A stretch of DNA of 22,314 bases, taken from positions 1-22,314 of the IMG/VR virus record IMGVR_UViG_3300047322_001383; one strand, written 5' to 3'. A program made the position numbers and the translations under genes. This document shows, one piece after another, positions 12,510 through 18,256 of this stretch (its first letter is position 1; every line of letters starts with the position of its first letter). The stretch comes from a virus. The notes under the pieces are model-generated. The model saw only the letters and a list, made by a program, of their open reading frames with translations, was not told the DNA's origin and made no database searches.

Positions 12510-13268
12510 GTGCCCGGATCATTCTGTGTCCGATGCGGACGCCCCGTGCTGATCGACTTCTTCAGCTGCCAGGGCGGCTCCAGCTACGGCTACGACCAGG
12601 CCGGGTTCTGTGTCGTCGGCGTGGACAAGGACCCTCAGCCGCTCTTCCCGTTCGAGTTCGTCCAGGCCGACGCGCTCGACGACTTCGAGGCGCTGATCGA
12701 GGCCTACAAACCCTGGGCCGTCGTCGGCTCGCCGCCGTGCCAATCCCGCTCCCCGCTCCAGAAGCGCACCCGCCGCGACTACCCCGAGCTGGTGCCGCCG
12801 TTCCGCCGGAAGCTGCTCGCGTCCGGCCTGCCGTACGTGATCGAAAACGTCGAGGCGCGCCCGGACAACCCCGAGGCTGAGCTGATCGACCCGATCATGC
12901 TGTGCGGTTCGATGTTCGACCCGGCGCCGATCGTGGACGGGCTCCTGCTCAAGCGACACCGGCTGTTCGAGTCCGGCGGCGGCTTCGAGCTGGAGCCGCT
13001 CGTCGACGACTCGTGCCGCAAGCGCACCGGCGTCGAGTGGCGCGCCACGATCAACGTCCACGGGGGGGGCGCCTACCGCGAGAAGCGTCGTTCGGACGGC
13101 TCGCGTGACGGCCACGGGAACAAGGCCAGCAACGAAGAGGCCAAGGCGCTGCTCGGGATCGACTGGATGACCCAGAAGGGCATGAACGAGTCCATCCCGC
13201 CGCGGTACGCCGCGTACGTCGGGCGGCAGCTGATCGCCCACCTGAACTTGGCCCGCGCGGTCGCGTGA
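12510..13268 (+). CDS. C5-cytosine DNA methyltransferase
   Basis: GTG 12510 follows GAAGGTG. The 252-residue protein shows motif I near the N-terminus (VLIDFFSCQGGSSYGYDQAG, binding S-adenosylmethionine), an acidic motif II (VVGVDKDP), motif IV GSPPCQSRS with catalytic C77, and the ENV motif at 112-114 (PYVIENVE). A late motif IX/X-like end is present (NESIPPRYAAYVGRQL). The reaction would be transfer of a methyl group to C5 of cytosine in DNA. It is shorter than typical bacterial enzymes (300-400 residues), with a small target-recognition region, as is common in actinophage versions. A CxxC pair at C6/C9 precedes motif I. No restriction enzyme gene is adjacent, so self-protection against host restriction is the likely role. 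Confidence 0.88.
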   Translation: MPGSFCVRCGRPVLIDFFSCQGGSSYGYDQAGFCVVGVDKDPQPLFPFEFVQADALDDFEALIEAYKPWAVVGSPPCQSRSPLQKRTRRDYPELVPPFRRKLLASGLPYVIENVEARPDNPEAELIDPIMLCGSMFDPAPIVDGLLLKRHRLFESGGGFELEPLVDDSCRKRTGVEWRATINVHGGGAYREKRRSDGSRDGHGNKASNEEAKALLGIDWMTQKGMNESIPPRYAAYVGRQLIAHLNLARAVA

Positions 13269-13291
13269 GCCACAACCGAGAGGAAGTCACG

Positions 13292-13492
13292 ATGCCTGCC
13301 CACTCACCACCGGATGGCCGGTACGAGGTACAGCCCGTGCTCGATGGCGACGGCTGGGTCATGGTGGTCGCTCTGTTCGCCACCTTCCCGGCCCCTTCGC
13401 ACGTCGCCGCGATGTTCCGTCCGGAGCACCGCGACATGGCCCAGGAGATGGCCGATCGCCTGAACGTCCGCGCGCTCGCAAAGGAGAGCTGA
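13292..13492 (+). CDS. Small hypothetical protein, 66 aa
   Basis: The preferred start is ATG 13292, six bases after GAGAGGAAG. An in-frame GTG at 13265 overlapping the methyltransferase stop would add nine residues but has no better ribosome-binding site. The product reads as a two- or three-stranded sheet (YEVQPVLDGDGWVMVVALFA) followed by a helix (RDMAQEMADRLNVRALAKE). No family is recognised. It is the first of a run of small genes between the methyltransferase and the MazG-like gene. Confidence 0.6.
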   Translation: MPAHSPPDGRYEVQPVLDGDGWVMVVALFATFPAPSHVAAMFRPEHRDMAQEMADRLNVRALAKES

Positions 13493-13494
13493 TC

Positions 13495-13737
13495 GTGAAG
13501 TTGCTCGGAAAGATCAACCCCCGGGTAGAGGAAGTTCGCGCCGACGAAGTCCGTCAGGGCGACCAGCTCGCGGCGGGCGCCTTCCAGGCGTTCGCGATGG
13601 CCAACGCGCACGCCGGAGAGCGGGTTCTGGAAGTGGACGCCGAAGACGGCCTGGTCTACATCGTCGGCGCGTCGGAACCGAGTTTCGCCTGGACGCTCAC
13701 CCCAGACGAGTCCGTCGCGATCGTGAAGGAGGGCTGA
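13495..13737 (+). CDS. Small hypothetical protein, 80 aa
   Basis: GTG 13495 follows AAGGAGAG. The product has an N-terminal basic segment (KLLGKINPRVEEVRADEV), an Ala-rich helix (AAGAFQAFAMANAH), then short strands (RVLEVDAEDGLVYIVG, FAWTLTPDESVAIV). No motif is recognised. Two bases separate it from the upstream stop, and the end of the gene contains the ribosome-binding site of the next (AAGGAGGG). Confidence 0.6.
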   Translation: MKLLGKINPRVEEVRADEVRQGDQLAAGAFQAFAMANAHAGERVLEVDAEDGLVYIVGASEPSFAWTLTPDESVAIVKEG

Positions 13738-13738
13738 C

Positions 13739-13909
13739 GTGGAGATCACCGGGGTGTTCATCAGTCCCGACCGGACCGAGCTGGCCTACACGGCGGACAT
13801 GGGCGACGGCAGCGACGAGGGGCTGTTCGTCTGGCGCCCGCTCGACGGTGCCGAGACGGAGCTGACCGAGATCGACAGCTCGTGGATTCCGCTGGGCGGT
13901 GGCCGCTGA
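13739..13909 (+). CDS. Small hypothetical protein, 56 aa
   Basis: GTG 13739 follows AAGGAGGG and lies one base after the previous stop. The product is beta-rich and acidic (VEITGVFISPDRTELAYTAD) and ends SSWIPLGGGR. That ending is nearly the same as the end of the protein encoded at 14090-14314 (SDWVPMGGGS), and the DNA around the two ends is also similar, so the gene ends share ancestry. The stop overlaps the next ATG by one base. Function is unknown. Confidence 0.6.
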   Translation: MEITGVFISPDRTELAYTADMGDGSDEGLFVWRPLDGAETELTEIDSSWIPLGGGR

Positions 13910-13913
13910 TGGC
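13883..13913 (+). repeat. Diverged direct repeat, copy 1 (gene junction)
   Basis: These 31 bases cover the end of the gene at 13739 and the first codons of the gene at 13909. They match 14288-14318 at about 26 of 31 positions, including TGGGCGGTGG and CTGATGGC. The copies are 405 bases apart and lie at equivalent gene junctions, indicating duplication. Confidence 0.6.
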
Positions 13914-14088
13914 CGAACTCGGACAGCTCGCGACGACGTTCGGACTCGCGGTCACGGCCGCACACGATGGCAGCCTGGGCCGCGCCGCGGAGCTTTTCGA
14001 CGGCTGGACGGCAAGCGAGCTGTCCGGCGTCGCATTGACCATGGAAGACCTCGCGGACCGGCTCCGCGAGCTGGCAAAGGAGCGTTGA
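13909..14088 (+). CDS. Small helical protein, 59 aa, tandem-array member
   Basis: ATG 13909 overlaps the upstream stop by one base. The product is helical: LATTFGLAVTAAHDGSLGRA, then WTASELSGVALTMEDLADRL, ending RELAKER. Its layout (Ala-rich helix, polar turn, an EL motif starting a long helix) is shared with the next two proteins, suggesting diverged paralogues. No known domain is recognised. Confidence 0.6.
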   Translation: MAELGQLATTFGLAVTAAHDGSLGRAAELFDGWTASELSGVALTMEDLADRLRELAKER

Positions 14089-14089
14089 C

Positions 14090-14314
14090 GTGGGATACCC
14101 GAACCCGGCTTCCGGGCCCGTGATCGAGCACGCGGGCGAAGCCCTGACCGCGGTTGTCGAAGGCAACGGCATGGCCTTTTCGGACGTGCTGCACAAGCTG
14201 AGCGTTCCCGAGCTGGAAGAGCTTTCGGAGGCCGCCCAGTTCCTGGCCGAAACCTGCGACATCGGCGTGCGAACCCGACCCAGCGACTGGGTTCCGATGG
14301 GCGGTGGGAGCTGA
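14090..14314 (+). CDS. Small helical protein, 74 aa, tandem-array member
   Basis: GTG 14090 is preceded by AAAGGAG. The product starts MGYPNPASGP, continues with an Ala-rich helix (EHAGEALTAVVEGNGMAF), then LSVPELEELSEAAQFLAETC, and ends SDWVPMGGGS. Its N-terminal GYP segment is shared in protein and DNA with the gene at 14314; its C-terminal segment is shared with the gene at 13739. It thus looks like a mosaic of its neighbours. The stop overlaps the next ATG by one base. Function is unknown. Confidence 0.6.
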   Translation: MGYPNPASGPVIEHAGEALTAVVEGNGMAFSDVLHKLSVPELEELSEAAQFLAETCDIGVRTRPSDWVPMGGGS

Positions 14315-14318
14315 TGGC
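14288..14318 (+). repeat. Diverged direct repeat, copy 2 (gene junction)
   Basis: Second copy of the 31-base junction repeat, spanning the end of the gene at 14090 and the start of the gene at 14314. A further short match links 14090-14108 with 14317-14335 (shared core GGGATACCCG), supporting stepwise duplication of small genes. Confidence 0.55.
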
Positions 14319-14526
14319 GGGATACCCGTACCTGGGATTCGACTGGCTGACGGCCAACGCGCTTGGGGGGCTCCAGGCCGTCAGTGAGGGCGACGCGGTC
14401 ATGGAGCAGGCCGCCGTGGTGAGCCTGGACATCGGCGAGTTGGAGCAGATCATCACCTGGGCGCGTCGGCTCGAAGAGATCGCCGCCAAGCGGATCGAGG
14501 AGCGCAAGGCGGAGGTGGCCAAGTGA
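14314..14526 (+). CDS. Small helical protein, 70 aa, tandem-array member
   Basis: ATG 14314 overlaps the previous stop by one base, and the stop overlaps the next start (GTGA). The product starts MAGYPYLGFDW, has an Ala/Gly-rich helix (ANALGGLQAVSEGDAVMEQ), then LDIGELEQIITWARRLEEIA and a charged coiled-coil-like end (KRIEERKAEVAK). Pattern and DNA similarity link it to the two preceding genes. Function is unknown. Confidence 0.6.
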   Translation: MAGYPYLGFDWLTANALGGLQAVSEGDAVMEQAAVVSLDIGELEQIITWARRLEEIAAKRIEERKAEVAK

Positions 14527-14951
14527 CGCACTACCCGCGGATCAACCCCGCCGACGGGTCCGGGCTGGACGGCGTCGAGATCGTCGCTGAGCGGACCAGC
14601 TTCGGGCTCAACGCCTTCGCCACGGCGGCACACGGCGTCAACCTGCGCTGGTGGCGAGACCCTGCAACCGGCGAGCCGATCGAGCGCAACAAGGCGGAGC
14701 TGATCGCGCTCATGCACTCGGAGCTGTCGGAGGCACTGGAGGGCATCCGGAAGGGCCTGCCGGACGCCCACCTTCCGCACCGGTCGGCGGAGGAGGTTGA
14801 GCTGGTGGACCTCCTGATCCGCGTGTTCGACTACGCCGGCGGATTCGGTCTCGATCTTCAGGGGGCCTTCGAGGAGAAGATGGTCTACAACGCCTATCGG
14901 CGCGACCACACCGACGAGGCCAGGCTCGCCGACGGTGGGAAGAAGTTCTGA
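14523..14951 (+). CDS. MazG-like nucleotide pyrophosphohydrolase
   Basis: The 142-residue protein contains the all-alpha NTP-pyrophosphatase pattern: NKAELIALMHSELSEALEGI with the first acidic pair, then EEVELVDLLIRVFDYAG with the second E/D cluster, then a helix FEEKMVYNAYRRDH. Such residues bind Mg2+ and split nucleoside triphosphates into monophosphate and pyrophosphate. Phage versions are usually thought to clean nucleotide pools or lower host alarmone levels. The N-terminal 50 residues include LRWWRDPATGEPIERN, typical of phage forms. GTG 14523 overlaps the upstream stop and the stop overlaps the next ATG by one base. Confidence 0.8.
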   Translation: MTHYPRINPADGSGLDGVEIVAERTSFGLNAFATAAHGVNLRWWRDPATGEPIERNKAELIALMHSELSEALEGIRKGLPDAHLPHRSAEEVELVDLLIRVFDYAGGFGLDLQGAFEEKMVYNAYRRDHTDEARLADGGKKF

Positions 14952-15232
14952 TGGCCAGCGAGAACGTAAAGCTGTGGTGGCCGTCCGTTCGGGTCCTGAT
15001 GCAGCTTCGCGACGACGAGTCGGTGGACCACACGGGCATCCCGGTGACCATGATCCGTAGCGCGATGCGCGACCGGTTTAGCTCGGGTCGCACGATGAGG
15101 TCGGCTTACCGCGGGTTGGTTCTTTCCCTGAAGCGTCTCGGCATCGGCCACGTCGACCAGTCCGGCTATCTGGTCATCACGGACTGGGGCCCGATCGAAG
15201 AGGCCTTCAGCCACGCCGCGAAGACGAGCTGA
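14951..15232 (+). CDS. Hypothetical protein, 93 aa, winged-helix-like pattern
   Basis: ATG 14951 overlaps the MazG-like gene by one base. The product reads as a small alpha/beta protein: SVRVLMQLRDDESVDHTGIP, then TMRSAYRGLVLSLKRLGIG, then a strand pair HVDQSGYLVIT. The helix-turn-helix-then-hairpin order would suit a winged-helix DNA-binding fold, but no HTH signature is clear, so this is only a suggestion. It sits in the coupled P4 unit. Confidence 0.55.
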   Translation: MASENVKLWWPSVRVLMQLRDDESVDHTGIPVTMIRSAMRDRFSSGRTMRSAYRGLVLSLKRLGIGHVDQSGYLVITDWGPIEEAFSHAAKTS

Positions 15233-15471
15233 TGGCGGGCTCCGAGGGCAACGGCCACGGCACCGTCTCCGTGGCGCACGCCTGGTGTCCCGACGAGTTC
15301 CGCGCAGTCACGCCGGGCCCGTGGCACTGGTGGAACGTCTACAAGAACCAGGAGACGGCGGAGATGCAGGCACTCCGGAGGTCGCGCGGCTGGAAGGGAC
15401 ACGGCCAGTGGGAGGTCATCCCGCTGGCCGGCCAGGGTCGATCCGACCCGCCGACTCCCCCAACCGGGTGA
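15232..15471 (+). CDS. Small hypothetical protein, 79 aa
   Basis: ATG 15232 overlaps the upstream stop by one base. The product is rich in Trp, Gly and His (AHAWCPDEF, PGPWHWWNVYKNQETAE, RGWKGHGQWEVIPL) and ends in a Pro/Thr tail. No family is recognised. It is the last gene of the P4 unit, ending just before promoter P5; no terminator is evident between them. Confidence 0.6.
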   Translation: MAGSEGNGHGTVSVAHAWCPDEFRAVTPGPWHWWNVYKNQETAEMQALRRSRGWKGHGQWEVIPLAGQGRSDPPTPPTG

Positions 15472-15477
15472 GACTCC

Positions 15478-15507
15478 TTGTATCCCCCCATAATGGGGGG
15501 ATACATT
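15478..15507 (+). promoter_or_regulatory. Palindromic promoter P5
   Basis: -35 TTGTAT (15478-15483), an 18-base spacer CCCCCC-ATAAT-GGGGGG-A and -10 TACATT (15502-15507) followed by GG. From the first spacer base to the -10 it matches P1 almost base for base, including the A-TACATTGG edge. It drives the small gene at 15546. Confidence 0.78.
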
Positions 15508-15545
15508 GGTTTTAACACCAAGTCGAGGACGCCACGGAGGCCACC

Positions 15546-15719
15546 ATGCAGACCGCCACCAAGTACGCCAGCCTCACTGTCTCCCACCTGGAGACCGCGA
15601 TCTACTGGGTTGACCTCTACGCGGAGCGGGCGCGCTGGGACGGGTTCTCCCGCGTTGCGGGCCGGGGGCGCGCCGCGCTCCGGGACCTGAAGGCTGAGCT
15701 GGCCTCCCGAACCCACTGA
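15546..15719 (+). CDS. Small hypothetical protein, 57 aa, moron-like unit
   Basis: ATG 15546 follows CGGAGG at good spacing, about 32 bases after the predicted P5 start. The product is a basic helical protein (YASLTVSHLETAIYWVDLYA, then GRGRAALRDLKAELASRTH). It is flanked by its own promoter (15478) and a hairpin terminator (15725), so it stands as a single-gene transcription unit. No family is recognised. Its Arg/Lys-rich second half could contact nucleic acid, which is inference only. Confidence 0.65.
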   Translation: MQTATKYASLTVSHLETAIYWVDLYAERARWDGFSRVAGRGRAALRDLKAELASRTH

Positions 15720-15724
15720 TCTTC

Positions 15725-15748
15725 GGGGGCGGCCACCCGGTCGCCCCC
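15725..15748 (+). terminator. Probable intrinsic terminator after 15546 gene
   Basis: GGGGGCGGCC (15725-15734) pairs with GGTCGCCCCC (15739-15748) around a four-base loop, with one G-T pair. It begins six bases after the stop codon. There is no T run, but the stem is very GC-rich. Confidence 0.6.
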
Positions 15749-15765
15749 TCATCGCACAGCGGGCG

Positions 15766-15802
15766 CCCCGCCGTCAGGATGCCGTCAGGCCGGACGGCGG
15801 GG
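15766..15802 (+). other. Second intergenic hairpin, 15766-15802
   Basis: CCCCGCCGTC (15766-15775) pairs with GACGGCGGGG (15793-15802) around 17 bases; one more G-C pair can form at the base. The loop includes a near copy of the GCCGTCAGG found in the left arm. It may be a second terminator, or an operator or leader structure for the gene at 15832. Confidence 0.5.
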
Positions 15803-15831
15803 CCCGCACCAAACAAGGAAGGCGGCTCGCC

Positions 15832-16056
15832 GTGGCCCGCTACAGCGTCATGATGCTCCGCGAGATGAGCCAGGTTGTCACCGTGGAAGCCAGCTCGATC
15901 GACGAGGCTGCCCAGCTGGCGTTTGACCAGAACAACCTGTCTGCGAACATCGGCAACGACTTCGACGACTCCGGCGAGGTGGAGATCTACAACGTCTCGG
16001 ACGCCAAGGGCAACGAGGTCTGGAACATGGATACCGGCCGCGAGCTGAATCTCTGA
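15832..16056 (+). CDS. Small acidic protein, 74 aa
   Basis: GTG 15832 follows AAGGAAGG. The product begins with a strand-helix pattern (YSVMMLREMSQVVTVEASS, then IDEAAQLAFDQNNLS) and continues with an acidic beta end (EVEIYNVSDAKGNEVWNMD). The early part resembles small phage proteins in which a strand of the type VxVEAxSxDEAxxLA is followed by a helix. Function is unknown. The stop overlaps the next ATG by one base. Confidence 0.62.
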   Translation: MARYSVMMLREMSQVVTVEASSIDEAAQLAFDQNNLSANIGNDFDDSGEVEIYNVSDAKGNEVWNMDTGRELNL

Positions 16057-16304
16057 TGATCCTCGTCGCCTTCGCCTTCGGGTACGCCTTCTACCGCCTG
16101 ATGGCCGTGATCCTGAAGGCCTCGTTCTGGCTGATGGCCGTGATGATCTGGGGCTGCCTCGCCTTCGGCGCCCTGGCTTTCGTGCTCCCCTGGGCGTTCA
16201 TCGCCCTCGCGCTGCCCCAGCGTCGCGAAACGATCCGCGCCGCGGTGCAGGCGCTCCGGCCGCCGGAGTACATCCGCAATCCACGGATCACCGCCCGCAG
16301 ATAG
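16056..16304 (+). CDS. Two-pass membrane protein, 82 aa
   Basis: ATG 16056 overlaps the upstream stop by one base. Two or three hydrophobic helices cover residues 1 to about 53 (ILVAFAFGYAFYRLMAVILK, then FWLMAVMIWGCLAFGALAFV and LPWAFIALALP). A basic cytoplasmic tail follows (QRRETIRAAVQALRPP, then RITARR). It ends just before the strong terminator at 16317. No family is recognised; the size and topology would also fit a holin-like protein, without further support. Confidence 0.62.
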   Translation: MILVAFAFGYAFYRLMAVILKASFWLMAVMIWGCLAFGALAFVLPWAFIALALPQRRETIRAAVQALRPPEYIRNPRITARR

Positions 16305-16316
16305 CGCGCGTTCGAT

Positions 16317-16356
16317 CAAGTGCCCCGTCTACGCTCCGGCGAAGACGGGGCACTTG
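16317..16356 (+). terminator. Strong intrinsic terminator before capsid gene
   Basis: A perfect 14-bp stem, CAAGTGCCCCGTCT (16317-16330) with AGACGGGGCACTTG (16343-16356), encloses a 12-base loop. GCGCGTTTCGG follows. It separates the accessory block from the capsid operon. I see no convincing promoter in the remaining 84 bases before the capsid start. Confidence 0.8.
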
Positions 16357-16440
16357 CGCGTTTCGGCTCCAAGCCCCTCGCGCTGGCGCTCTAAGCACCG
16401 GACGGCCCCCGTCACCGAGACGAGATGGAAGGGGCCGAAC

Positions 16441-18177
16441 GTGGACCCGAAGCGCATTGCGGAGATCCTCGCGGATCTTGCGAACGCCAGCGAAACGGAC
16501 CTTTCGGCCGCCCTGGAGGCCGTCCGTGCGAACGGCGTGGAGCTGGCCACCAACGCTCCCAGCGCGGAGAATGTGGCCGCACTGACCGCGGCTCGCGACA
16601 ACGCCAAGGCGCTGTCCGCCCAGATCGTGGCGAATCGCCAGCTGGCCGCGGATCAGCAGGCCGCGCTCGCGGAGCTGGACGGTGTGCACGACCCGTCCCG
16701 CGACAACGTCCCGCACCCGGATGCCCCGGAGAACGAGGGCGCCGTGCCGACCGCCGACGACCTGGCGAAGGAAGGCGAGCCCGTCGACGACGACGCGAAG
16801 CCCGCCGCCAAGAAGACTGCTGCGAAGTCGCGCACCGCGTCGGCCGGGCTGGGCAAGCTGAACGGCGACAAGTCCCCCGAGGCAACGGCGGCGGCGGCCC
16901 AGTTCGTGAACACCAAGACGGTGGTTCGCGGCGGCGTGCCGGGCATGGAAGCGGGTACCCCGCTGACGGACGAGACCTTCCTGGAGGCCTTCGCTACCAA
17001 GATCAACGCGGCCGGTGGCAGCGGGCGCCAGGAGGTTGCCCGCGTCGAGTTCGCCTACCCGGCGGAGCGCGTCCTCGGGTCCGACCCGTCGCTGAACACC
17101 AAGCGCATCGCGGCGGCCACCGACCCGGAGACCATCGTGGCCGCCGGTGGGCTCTGCCTGCCGCCGGAGGTCAAGTACGACATCCGCGTGCTTGGCGTCA
17201 CCGACCGTCCGGTGAAGGGCGCACTCAACGCCTTCCGGACCGATCGCGGTGTCATCCAGTATCGAGCGCCTTTCGACGCGCTGAGCATGTCAACCGGGCT
17301 GGGCATCTGGACCCAGGCGAACGACCAGGCGATCGTGATCCCGCCGGCCGACCCGGACACCAACGTGTACAAGAGCTGCTACGTGGTGGACTGCCCCGGC
17401 GTGCTCGAAGCGTCGATCTACTCCACGTACATGTGCCTGGAGTTCCCGAACATGACCGCGCGGTTCGACACCGAGTGGGTCAGCGCGACCACCCAGGCCG
17501 CACAGATCGCGTGGTCCCGCTTCGCGGAGAACCAGCTGCTCACCCAGCTGAACGCCGGCTCGAAGGTGCTCAAGGGCCTCGGCGGTGTCATCTCCGCGGT
17601 CGCCGACCTGCTCACCACCTACGACCGGGTGATCGCCTACTACCGCTCGCGGCACCGTCTCAACGACTCGGTGGCCCTGCGGACGATCATGCCCCAGTGG
17701 GTCGTCAACCTGCTCCGCACCGACCTCGCGCGCCGCATGACGATGGGCTCGCCGGCGGAGCTGTTCGCCATCGCTCAGGCCCAGATCGAGGCCTGGTTCT
17801 CCACACGGAACGTGAACGTCACCTGGCACCTGGACGGCCTGAACGCCGCCACCGTGAACGGCGTCTCGATCGCCCAGCAGTGGTACGCCGACAGCACTGC
17901 GGGCGCCGTGGTCCCGGCCTACCCCGCCAACGTCGACAGCTTGCTGTTCGTCGAGGGCGACTGGCTGTTCCTCGACGGCGGCACGCTGGACCTGGGCCTG
18001 GTCCGGGACTCCGAGCTGAACAAGCGGAACCGCTATCAGACGTTCATCGAGACCTTCGAGGGCGTGGCCTTCGAGGGCAAGGAGTCGCTGCGAATCGTGC
18101 TGCCGCTCCGACCGGACGGGTCCGCGGCCGGCACCAAGGCCGTTCCCGCCGGCGGCTGGACGGACGCTGCCAGCTGA
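16441..18177 (+). CDS. Major capsid protein with N-terminal scaffold-like domain
   Basis: GTG 16441 follows GGAAGGGG. The 578-residue product has an N-terminal region of about 150 residues that is helical, Ala-rich and charged (IAEILADLANASETDLSAAL, later AKPAAKKTAAKSRTASAG), as expected for a delta/scaffold domain. The rest resembles an HK97-fold capsid: VVRGGVPGMEAGTPL, IVAAGGLCLPPEVKYDIRVL, then a long globular body ending TFEGVAFEGKESLRIVLPL. The scaffold part would be removed by the protease encoded at 3541, about 10.7 kb upstream. In most siphophages these genes are adjacent, so the separation here is notable. I infer the cleavage site lies near residues 140-170; no site is identified. 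Confidence 0.82.
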   Translation: MDPKRIAEILADLANASETDLSAALEAVRANGVELATNAPSAENVAALTAARDNAKALSAQIVANRQLAADQQAALAELDGVHDPSRDNVPHPDAPENEGAVPTADDLAKEGEPVDDDAKPAAKKTAAKSRTASAGLGKLNGDKSPEATAAAAQFVNTKTVVRGGVPGMEAGTPLTDETFLEAFATKINAAGGSGRQEVARVEFAYPAERVLGSDPSLNTKRIAAATDPETIVAAGGLCLPPEVKYDIRVLGVTDRPVKGALNAFRTDRGVIQYRAPFDALSMSTGLGIWTQANDQAIVIPPADPDTNVYKSCYVVDCPGVLEASIYSTYMCLEFPNMTARFDTEWVSATTQAAQIAWSRFAENQLLTQLNAGSKVLKGLGGVISAVADLLTTYDRVIAYYRSRHRLNDSVALRTIMPQWVVNLLRTDLARRMTMGSPAELFAIAQAQIEAWFSTRNVNVTWHLDGLNAATVNGVSIAQQWYADSTAGAVVPAYPANVDSLLFVEGDWLFLDGGTLDLGLVRDSELNKRNRYQTFIETFEGVAFEGKESLRIVLPLRPDGSAAGTKAVPAGGWTDAAS

Positions 18178-18183
18178 TGACCG

Positions 18184-18218
18184 CCGGAGGGCTCCCCACC
18201 CCGACGGGGGCCCTCCGG
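18184..18218 (+). terminator. Hairpin after capsid gene
   Basis: CCGGAGGGC (18184-18192) pairs with GCCCTCCGG (18210-18218), with a further CCCC/GGGG inner stem and a short T run after it. It lies between the capsid and the next virion gene. A partial terminator here would keep capsid mRNA in excess over downstream genes. Confidence 0.65.
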
Positions 18219-18256
18219 TTCATCCTGGCCCGGCCATCCGCTGAAAGGAGCGCCAC

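Noticed and set aside
13062-13070. Run of eight G residues as another palindromic element
   Set aside because: It lies inside the methyltransferase coding sequence, has no matching C run at five or six bases, and encodes a Gly run.
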